Source: Candidatus Heimdallarchaeota archaeon (lineage in GTDB: Archaea > Asgardarchaeota > Heimdallarchaeia > Hodarchaeales > LC-3). Taken from it: a stretch of DNA of 14,244 bases. Positions 8,743 to 14,244 of this stretch are shown here, piece after piece. Both the position numbers and the translations under genes were made by a program. Positions within the stretch are counted from its first letter, which is position 1. The number at the start of each line of letters is the position of its first letter. The notes under the pieces were generated by a model. The model was not told the origin of the DNA, made no database searches, and saw only the letters and a program-made list of their open reading frames with translations. The stretch lies in the NCBI GenBank assembly GCA_027364495.1, contig DAHXPE010000246.1, positions 1 to 14,244 of the forward strand, given 5' to 3'.

Positions 8743-8907
8743 CTATATATTTAAATATAAAAATAACATAATTACATACTGAACTAAAAATTCTTAACCC
8801 CGAATATTCCTCTGAGAGCCTTTTCTAAAAGCTATTTTGAATTTAATGAGTTTTTTGCGCGTAATATTTATTTACTAAGTTAATTATTAGGTGAAGCTGA
8901 TATCTAA

Positions 8908-9933
8908 TCATCCCCAAACGATTGTTATCGCATTCCATGCCCATCCTATACCGGCAGCAGTCAATACGACAACATCTCCTTTATGAATCAAATTTTTCTC
9001 GACTCCTAATTCTAATGAAATAATACTATCATTTTGACCCATATGACCATATTCATCAAAATAAATTGATTGTTTATAAGGATCTACACCTAACTGACGA
9101 GCTACATATTCGAAAGCGCTTCGTTTCATATGTAAAAGAGCTAAATATTTTAAATCCTTCGTTGTAAAACGGCTTTTATTTAAGGAATTATTTACAACTT
9201 TCAAAAAATTTTGCATTGACTTTTCATCAAGACGGATTTTGAGTCCTTCAGGATCAGTTACATCGAGATAATGCATATGCTTATCAATTGTATCATGAGA
9301 TATAGGTATTTTTGTTCCACCTGCTGGAACGTAGACGTCATCTGCAAACATACCATCACTTATAACATCACCTTCTAAAACAATGTTCTTTCCTAAATTA
9401 GCCTTTAAAAGAATGGCAGATCCACTGGCAGCAAGTGATATCATAAAACGCGATCTCACATTTTTATAGTCGATTAGGTCACTATTTCTATACCCACTTA
9501 CAATTAAAATTCGCTTATATCCTAATGTTTGCATTAAAGATTTCGCAAGAATCATCCCGATAATAAAGGATCCACAGCGTTGGTTAATATCAAAAGCCCA
9601 AGCTTTTTCTAAATTAAGCTCCTTTTGAACTTTAATGGAATAAGTCTGCATTGGATATTCAGCATAAGTTTCACCTGCCCAAATAATAACATCGATATCA
9701 GTTGAAGGATTAATATCAACTTTTTTTAGAAGTTTTTTTGCGGCTTTGACACCCATTTCGACAGTATGATCTTGACCTTCTGCTGGAACAGCTTTACTTT
9801 TTAAACCAAATTTTTCAGTTATGACGTTGTCTGGAATGCCTGTCTGTTCAGAGATAAATTTAGCAGAGTGTCTACCAGATGGAATATAAAAGCCAGTTGC
9901 CTCGATACCGACATTAAAAGAATTATTTAACAT
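8908..9933 (-). CDS. KAS III / FabH-like thiolase-fold acyltransferase
   Basis: A 341-residue condensing enzyme of the FabH/HMG-CoA-synthase-like group, expected to carry out a decarboxylative or Claisen-type condensation on acyl-CoA (or acyl-ACP) substrates in the cytoplasm. The nucleophile lies in FDINQRCGSF (C120) and the His in LALLHMKRSAF (H268). The usual Asn position in GNTS-type motifs is occupied by His in GHMGQND (H297), with N301 nearby. Other family signs are YAEYPMQTYSIKVQKEL, an SGYRNSD strand end, and the C-terminal GDVVVLTAAGIGWAWNA. Length suits FabH-like proteins. ATG 9933 lies 24 bases after the dehydrogenase stop, with a weak GGT six bases upstream. It is last in an operon with an acyl-CoA synthetase and a FabG-like reductase. 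Function in true fatty-acid synthesis is uncertain because no ACP or dehydratase gene is near. Confidence 0.87.
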   Translation of the reverse strand: MLNNSFNVGIEATGFYIPSGRHSAKFISEQTGIPDNVITEKFGLKSKAVPAEGQDHTVEMGVKAAKKLLKKVDINPSTDIDVIIWAGETYAEYPMQTYSIKVQKELNLEKAWAFDINQRCGSFIIGMILAKSLMQTLGYKRILIVSGYRNSDLIDYKNVRSRFMISLAASGSAILLKANLGKNIVLEGDVISDGMFADDVYVPAGGTKIPISHDTIDKHMHYLDVTDPEGLKIRLDEKSMQNFLKVVNNSLNKSRFTTKDLKYLALLHMKRSAFEYVARQLGVDPYKQSIYFDEYGHMGQNDSIISLELGVEKNLIHKGDVVVLTAAGIGWAWNAITIVWG

Positions 9934-9957
9934 ATTTAAACCAATTTATTATTATAT

Positions 9958-10755
9958 TTATCTAGCTACTCCATCTTTGTTACAAAGACCGCCAGTTATT
10001 TCAATAGTGGTTGCATTAATAGCTTCATTAGTGCAAATGTAAGCAATGAGATCAGCTATTTCCTCTGGTTCAATTAATCGATTTAAATGAACATAAGGAA
10101 GAATAACTTCATTTAAAAATTTTTGATCCATGCCTTTGACCATAGGAGTAGCTACATAACCAGGTGCAATTCCTACCACTCTGATATTTCTGATTTTTCG
10201 CCTATTAAATTCACCTATTAAAATTTTAGGCATTAAGGCAGTTGCAACCTTTGTTGAAGAGTAATTAAGCTGACCAAGTTGACCTTCTTTATTAATTGAT
10301 GAAATGGTAAAAATTATGCCAGTAAAATTATTATTTACCATAACTTCGGCAGCATCTCTTACACAAAGAAAAGTACCGGTAAGATTGACATTTAATACAG
10401 CATTCCAATCATTTAATGTGAATTTCTTTGAAACTTTTCCTGTTTCTTTATCCAAGGATAAAAGCATGTTGTCTCGAATTATTCCAGCACAGGGAACTAG
10501 AATATTTAATGAGCCAAATTTTTCAACTGCAAATTTCATCAATTTTTCAGAATCTTCTTCTTTAGTAACATTGACAAGTAAATACTCTGCTTTACCACCT
10601 GTTTTTACAATATCTTCTTTCACTCTGATAAGGTTTTTTTCATCAAGGTCAGCTAAGACAATCTTAGCACCACGTTTAGCTAAATCTTTAGCAACAGTTT
10701 CTCCTATTCCATTCGCTCCACCAGTAATTACGGCAACAGTATTTTCGATTTTCAT
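9958..10755 (-). CDS. FabG-like short-chain dehydrogenase/reductase
   Basis: A 265-residue classical SDR, probably a 3-ketoacyl (or 3-hydroxyacyl) oxidoreductase. The nucleotide-binding motif is TGGANGIG (11-18). D36 at the end of the second strand (IVLADLD) favours NAD(H) over NADP(H). PCAGI (88-92) replaces the usual NNAG. The catalytic set is N124 (NVNLTG), S152, Y165 and K169 (YSSTK). The insert SLDKETGKVSKKF before the Asn helix is seen in a known FabG-like subgroup. The C-terminal EITGGL segment is typical. I start at ATG 10755, preceded by GTGA with four bases between; a longer in-frame ATG at 10785 would overlap the upstream gene by 20 bases and add ten residues unlike an SDR N-terminus. 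It lies 10 bases after the synthetase stop and 24 before the KAS III-like gene. Confidence 0.92.
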   Translation of the reverse strand: MKIENTVAVITGGANGIGETVAKDLAKRGAKIVLADLDEKNLIRVKEDIVKTGGKAEYLLVNVTKEEDSEKLMKFAVEKFGSLNILVPCAGIIRDNMLLSLDKETGKVSKKFTLNDWNAVLNVNLTGTFLCVRDAAEVMVNNNFTGIIFTISSINKEGQLGQLNYSSTKVATALMPKILIGEFNRRKIRNIRVVGIAPGYVATPMVKGMDQKFLNEVILPYVHLNRLIEPEEIADLIAYICTNEAINATTIEITGGLCNKDGVAR

Positions 10756-10759
10756 TATT

Positions 10760-10763
10760 TCAC
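10760..10763 (-). promoter_or_regulatory. GTGA ribosome binding site of the SDR gene
   Basis: On the minus strand GTGA lies four bases before ATG 10755 and just after the synthetase stop. It matches the GGTGA part of the archaeal Shine-Dalgarno sequence and decides the start against ATG 10785. Confidence 0.5.
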
Positions 10764-10765
10764 AT

Positions 10766-12307
10766 CTAATTTTGTCTATTTTCAAGGAATTTTGATTTTA
10801 CCTCACGTCTTAATACAGTACCTTTGGCACTCTTTGGTAATACATCATAAAAAATATAATATTTGGGATGTTTAAATCTTGCTAGTTTATCATTTAAAAA
10901 CTCTTTAAGGGTATCCTCGGTAATTTTTCTTCCTTTTTTAGGTGCAATTGCAGCCGCTCCTACTTCACCCCATTTTTCATCAGGTACACCAAAAACAGCT
11001 ACTTCTAAAACGTCAGGATATTTGTACAATATTTCTTCAACTTCTACTGGATAAACATTTTCTCCGCCGGACTTATACATGTCTTTTTTCCTATCGACAA
11101 TATAATAAAATCCTTCAGAATCTGTTTTAGCAAGGTCACCTGTATGGACCCATCCATCAGAATCAATTGTCGCATTAGTAGCCTCCTCATTTTCCCAATA
11201 TCCTGAAAAAATATGTGGTCCTCTTAAACAAAGTTCTCCTACAATTTCTGAATCAACAGGTTTATTATCATCATCTACTATTTTCATATCACAATGGATG
11301 ACCGGAAATCCAACAGAAAGAGGTTTTTCTCTTATTCTATCTTCAGGAAGGTAAAAATTGTTTGGACCAACTTCGGTTAGGCCATAACCCATTTTAAAAT
11401 CTTTATTTCGATTCCAATATTTTTCCATTATAGCTATTGGACATGCACCACCACCACTAATAAATATACGAACTGAATCAAAATTTGTTTTTTGATAGTT
11501 AGTTGATTCAGCCATCATTTGAAAAATTGTTGGAACAGCAACTACAATTGAGCATTTATGATTTTCAATTACCCTCAATGTTTCGTCTGGATCAAAATCA
11601 CCCATAAGTATAGTTGTTGCTCCGATATGGTAAAATGGAACCAGCAAGACATTCCAACCACCAGTATGGTATAATGGAAAAACTAATGGTTGAACATCAT
11701 CAGGACGTAAACCCCAAGATGTTATGGTATTAATCGAATTCCAAAATATTAGTCTGTGCGATAATACAGCACCTTTAGGTAATCCAGTTGTTCCTCCTGT
11801 AAAAAGTATCAAATGTGGATCTTCAAATGAAATTTCTTCTTTTCTTTGAAATTTAATATCCATACTTTCTACTAAACTAGTAAAATTGTTCTTTTCATAT
11901 GATTCAAAAGAAAAACAAGCAATTTCAGGTAAAGAGTTCTGAATATCAGGTATTTTGGAATCGAAAGTCATGTCAAAAAAAAGAATTTTTGGTCTGGTTA
12001 ATTTGAGTAAATATAAAACTTCTTGAGTTGTCATCCTGACATTAAAGGGAACCAAAATTGCACCAATTTTAGCTGTTGCATTAAATAAATCAATATTCTC
12101 CATTCTATTTTTTGAAAAAACCCCTATCCTATCACCTTTCTTAATATCTTTTGCAATAAGAAAATTAGCGACTTTATTTGCTCTTAAATCCAATTCAAGA
12201 AAAGAATAGCTTTTCTTAGTAATATTATCATATATGCCTATCTTATTTGGTGACAAAATAGCTCTTTTCTCAGACCAATTACCAACCCAATTCCAAATAT
12301 TATTCAT
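10766..12307 (-). CDS. AMP-forming acyl-CoA synthetase (adenylate-forming enzyme)
   Basis: A 513-residue class I adenylate-forming enzyme that should activate a fatty or other carboxylic acid as acyl-AMP and then acyl-CoA. Motifs in order: ATP-binding FTGGTTGLPKGAV (169-181), ISGGGACP (283-290), YGLTE (308-312), GELCLRGPHIFSGYW (357-371), HTGDLAK with D391, VDRKKDMYKSGGENVYPVEVE (R406 and the hinge), and the C-terminal PKSAKGTVLRREV (491-503). The last motif normally reads Gly-Lys; here the catalytic Lys position is Thr497, with a Lys at 495. Length fits FadD/long-chain ligase relatives. ATG 12307 is preceded by GTGAT with six bases between. It is the first gene of a three-gene operon with the SDR and the KAS III-like enzyme. 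Acid specificity cannot be read from the sequence. Confidence 0.93.
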   Translation of the reverse strand: MNNIWNWVGNWSEKRAILSPNKIGIYDNITKKSYSFLELDLRANKVANFLIAKDIKKGDRIGVFSKNRMENIDLFNATAKIGAILVPFNVRMTTQEVLYLLKLTRPKILFFDMTFDSKIPDIQNSLPEIACFSFESYEKNNFTSLVESMDIKFQRKEEISFEDPHLILFTGGTTGLPKGAVLSHRLIFWNSINTITSWGLRPDDVQPLVFPLYHTGGWNVLLVPFYHIGATTILMGDFDPDETLRVIENHKCSIVVAVPTIFQMMAESTNYQKTNFDSVRIFISGGGACPIAIMEKYWNRNKDFKMGYGLTEVGPNNFYLPEDRIREKPLSVGFPVIHCDMKIVDDDNKPVDSEIVGELCLRGPHIFSGYWENEEATNATIDSDGWVHTGDLAKTDSEGFYYIVDRKKDMYKSGGENVYPVEVEEILYKYPDVLEVAVFGVPDEKWGEVGAAAIAPKKGRKITEDTLKEFLNDKLARFKHPKYYIFYDVLPKSAKGTVLRREVKSKFLENRQN

Positions 12308-12313
12308 GGCAGT

Positions 12314-12318
12314 ATCAC
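12314..12318 (-). promoter_or_regulatory. GTGAT ribosome binding site of the synthetase
   Basis: GTGAT on the minus strand lies six bases before ATG 12307 and matches the core of the archaeal Shine-Dalgarno sequence. Confidence 0.55.
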
Positions 12319-12453
12319 TTTCTGATTTCAGTATTTTATTATGTCAATTTCTTGGTTTCTTTGCTAAATATAATTTTATTGATTTGGATATTAATTTTTT
12401 GCTCTCGAAAAATAATCAATTTTGCTTTATTATATTTTTCATAGTTGAATACA

Positions 12454-12464
12454 TTTTATATAGT
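12454..12464 (-). promoter_or_regulatory. Candidate TATA box of the lipid-enzyme operon
   Basis: The minus strand reads ACTATATAAAA here, the best TATA-like element upstream of the synthetase. It would place the transcript start near 12430 and give a leader of about 120 bases. The region is so A/T-rich that chance matches are likely. Confidence 0.3.
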
Positions 12465-12531
12465 TAAAGGAAGTTTGTTTTGCCAAATAAATTTTAATAA
12501 AAAATCATTTATACAAATATTTATCATTACA

Positions 12532-12540
12532 TTTATAAAA
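12532..12540 (+). promoter_or_regulatory. Candidate TATA box of the binding-protein gene
   Basis: TTTATAAAA is the clearest TATA-like element before the binding-protein gene. It predicts a transcript start near 12565 and a leader of roughly 95 bases that contains the TTTGAT copies. Support is by motif only. Confidence 0.35.
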
Positions 12541-12575
12541 GTATTAATCTGCTTTTTGTATGAAATTTATTTCCT

Positions 12576-12611
12576 TTTGATTTAATAATTAAACGTTTGA
12601 TGACGTTTGAT
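12576..12611 (+). promoter_or_regulatory. Three in-phase TTTGAT copies, possible operator
   Basis: TTTGAT occurs at 12576-12581, 12596-12601 and 12606-12611, so the copies are 20 and 10 bases apart, whole helical turns. The last two belong to a longer direct repeat, ACGTTTGAT, at 12593-12601 and 12603-12611. The position just downstream of the predicted transcript start would suit a repressor. No regulator gene is visible nearby. Confidence 0.35.
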
Positions 12612-12651
12612 TTGGAATTAATTTCTCAAAAATAGATAAAAATTAAATAAA

Positions 12652-12655
12652 GTGA
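12652..12655 (+). promoter_or_regulatory. GTGA ribosome binding site, not a GTG start
   Basis: GTGA at 12652 could be read as a GTG start, but it lies five bases before ATG 12661 and matches the GTGA sites before the SDR and synthetase genes. I therefore read it as the ribosome binding site. Confidence 0.5.
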
Positions 12656-12660
12656 ATAAT

Positions 12661-14100
12661 ATGCTAATAGTAAGTAAAAAAATATTATTTTTAATAGCCA
12701 TATTACTACCTTCAATAATAGTTGTACCAGTAATACCTGCTACTAATGCTACAACTCCTATTAAGGTTGGTATATTTGCTCCCTATCCATCGTTGTCAGC
12801 TCTTTCTCTTTATGGTGCAGCAACGATTCAGGGATTTCAACTAGGTTTAATTTACTCTACTGGTGGTACTAATAAAACACTTGGCGGTCGACCTTATCAG
12901 CTGTATTATTACGATACTAAATCTGACCCAACGACAGCCACCACTGTTGCAACAAATGCCATTGAAAATGATGGTATTGATATTCTTGTAGGTGGAACCT
13001 CATCTGCTGTGGCAGCAGCTCTACAAACCGTTGCAGAAAAATATCATAAATTGTATTTCATAACTCCAGGTGCTGATTCATCACTTACTGGATCTAATTT
13101 TAATATATATAGTTTTAGATTAGCACGTAATAGTTATCAGGATGCCATAACAGGTATTGATTATGCTTGGGATTCCACTGGTGCTAGAAAGTTTGCAATA
13201 ATTGCACCCGGTTACAGTTTTGGTATTTCAGGCGCACAAGCAATGCAACAAGAAATAACTAAAAAAGGTGGCGTCACAGTAGATACCGTTTACGTTCCTC
13301 TTGGAACAACTGATTTTACACCCTACATGAACAGACTTATTAATGATAACAACACCTTAGGGGGTATTGATATGTTAATGGTAATCTGGGCAGGGGCTGG
13401 TTTTAACTATCTTTATGCTGGATTAGCCGACAATCATATTTCCAATTATATGAACATCAGCAGTGGTGTTATCGATACAGCATCCATGGATGCTATTCAG
13501 GCAAGTATGACAACTGGAACCTTAATTGGTCAAACCGGTTTAGCTGTATATGGTTATAAATTAGCAAACAACGCTGTTAATACTTGGATGGTAGATCAAT
13601 CAATAGCTCGTAAAATAACACCTGATGCTGGCTATCCAGGATCATCCGCTTCTATTTATGGAATGGATTTTTCAAAATTATATATTCCTGAATTATTCAC
13701 ACCTGATGGATTTTCAACGGCGGAGTTCCTTGTGAATATAACTAATAAGGTTTCAGACTTGAATGTTAATAATATGATTTGTGGTCTAGAAAACATGACC
13801 CTTGCTACTCCAAAAGGTATGGAACGAATTAGGCCACAGGACCACCAGGGTTTACCAGAAATGTATATCGCTACTATTGTTAATGATACCAATCCAAGTT
13901 CACCATCATATGGGAGTCTTATTGGTAAGCTGGTACAAACTTTGAGTCCAGAACAGGTTGCACCTCCGATTGAAACTACCTACAATGGATGTTCTCCAAG
14001 TAGCACAACGGCTTCATCACCTGGTTTTGAATTACCAACTGTTATCATGGGTTTAACTTTAGTAGTTTTAGTGATCAGCGTAAGAAAACGAAAAAATTAA
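12661..14100 (+). CDS. LivK-like solute-binding protein with C-terminal membrane anchor
   Basis: A 479-residue secreted type I periplasmic-binding-fold protein of the branched-chain amino acid/amide (LivK, Peripla_BP_6) group, expected to capture a small ligand outside the cell. Residues 1 to about 27 form a signal peptide (SKK, then hydrophobic ILFLIAILLPSIIVVPVI). The binding fold starts at IKVGIFAPYP (34-43), followed by YYYDTKSDPTTATT and DILVGGTSSAVAAALQ, both typical of the family. The C-terminus has a Ser/Thr-rich spacer (about 440-453), PGF (454-456), a hydrophobic helix (458-474) and RKRK (475-478), the form of an archaeal PGF-type sorting or anchor tail. Several N-x-S/T sites could be glycosylated. 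ATG 12661 is preferred over GTG 12652. It appears monocistronic, with a T-run terminator 40 bases downstream and no transporter genes beside it. Ligand unknown. Confidence 0.9.
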   Translation: MLIVSKKILFLIAILLPSIIVVPVIPATNATTPIKVGIFAPYPSLSALSLYGAATIQGFQLGLIYSTGGTNKTLGGRPYQLYYYDTKSDPTTATTVATNAIENDGIDILVGGTSSAVAAALQTVAEKYHKLYFITPGADSSLTGSNFNIYSFRLARNSYQDAITGIDYAWDSTGARKFAIIAPGYSFGISGAQAMQQEITKKGGVTVDTVYVPLGTTDFTPYMNRLINDNNTLGGIDMLMVIWAGAGFNYLYAGLADNHISNYMNISSGVIDTASMDAIQASMTTGTLIGQTGLAVYGYKLANNAVNTWMVDQSIARKITPDAGYPGSSASIYGMDFSKLYIPELFTPDGFSTAEFLVNITNKVSDLNVNNMICGLENMTLATPKGMERIRPQDHQGLPEMYIATIVNDTNPSSPSYGSLIGKLVQTLSPEQVAPPIETTYNGCSPSSTTASSPGFELPTVIMGLTLVVLVISVRKRKN

Positions 14101-14139
14101 AATTCTAATTTTCGTTTACAGAGGAAATAAATTTTAAAA

Positions 14140-14153
14140 TTTTTTTTTTTCTT
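14140..14153 (+). terminator. T-run terminator after the binding-protein gene
   Basis: Eleven consecutive T (14140-14150), then C and two more T, start 40 bases after the stop codon with no stem-loop. This is a strong archaeal-type terminator and implies a one-gene transcript. The rest to 14244 is A/T-rich with nothing I can identify. Confidence 0.65.
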
Positions 14154-14244
14154 ATATTTACTTAATTAATATTTCTTTATCTTTAGAATATTCAACTAAG
14201 GTAATATAATATTTAATTGAATAGTGTGTTCATAAAAGCCTTCT

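Larger units (their letters stand above)
8428..8907. other. Convergent intergenic spacer
   Basis: This 480-base stretch lies between the ends of two converging operons. It holds the T-rich terminator at its left end, the possible gene relic at 8543-8742, and a minus-strand T7 run (8731-8737) that could end transcripts coming from the KAS III-like gene. I see no intact gene, tRNA or repeat array here. Confidence 0.7.
12308..12660. other. Divergent promoter region
   Basis: About 350 bases separate the synthetase start from the binding-protein start on the opposite strand. It holds a TATA-like candidate for each direction, a cluster of TTTGAT copies, and the two ribosome binding sites. I see no gene or structured RNA; an open frame crossing 12308-12467 on the + strand is A/T-rich chance sequence. 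Confidence 0.65.

Noticed and set aside
8428..8907. CRISPR array, tRNA or structured RNA in the spacer
   Set aside because: No regular repeats, cloverleaf or stable stem-loop could be found by eye; the sequence is plain A/T-rich DNA plus the possible gene relic.
10756..10785. Upstream ATG for the SDR gene
   Set aside because: It overlaps the synthetase gene by 20 bases and adds ten residues before the normal SDR N-terminus; ATG 10755 has a GTGA site.
10304..10795. A 163-codon + strand open frame opposite the SDR gene
   Set aside because: The minus-strand SDR has all catalytic motifs; the antisense frame is a by-product of its codon use.
12652..12660. GTG start for the binding protein
   Set aside because: The GTGA looks like the ribosome binding site for ATG 12661, which directly precedes a normal signal peptide.

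Overview
The window is a strongly AT-rich piece of a prokaryotic chromosome that is most probably archaeal, perhaps from the Asgard group. The archaeal signs are a secreted protein with a PGF-type C-terminal anchor (Pro-Gly-Phe, one membrane helix, Arg/Lys tail), T-run terminators without stem-loops, A/T-rich TATA-like promoter elements, and ribosome binding sites centred on GTGA. Asgard placement is an inference from overall style, not proven here.

Region 1 (1-8427, + strand) is a tightly packed five-gene operon. It encodes a YehL-type MoxR AAA+ ATPase, a DUF5682 protein, a VWA (MIDAS) protein of the YehP type, a SWIM zinc-finger protein and an unrecognised 619-residue protein. Gaps are 18, 2 and 6 bases, followed by an 8-base overlap. 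The first four match the bacterial yehL/yehM/yehP/yehQ-type gene set, an AAA+/VWA module of unknown function. The fifth protein is the least explained part of the window. Its N-terminal helical region shares a short motif and pattern with the region after the SWIM finger in the fourth protein. The operon promoter lies outside the window.

Region 2 (8428-8907) is a 480-base convergent spacer. It holds a T-rich terminator for the operon and, on the minus strand, what looks like the decayed 3' end of a small gene with one frameshift and one nonsense codon.

Region 3 (8908-12307, - strand) is a three-gene operon transcribed in the order acyl-CoA synthetase, FabG-like short-chain dehydrogenase, KAS III/FabH-like thiolase-fold enzyme. 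Together they suggest activation of a carboxylic acid to a CoA ester, Claisen condensation and 3-keto reduction. Two of the enzymes carry substitutions at normally conserved active-site positions.

Region 4 (12308-14244) starts with a divergent promoter region that includes three in-phase TTTGAT copies. It continues with a surface-anchored LivK-like solute-binding protein and a long T-run terminator. No permease or ATPase gene is visible beside the binding protein.
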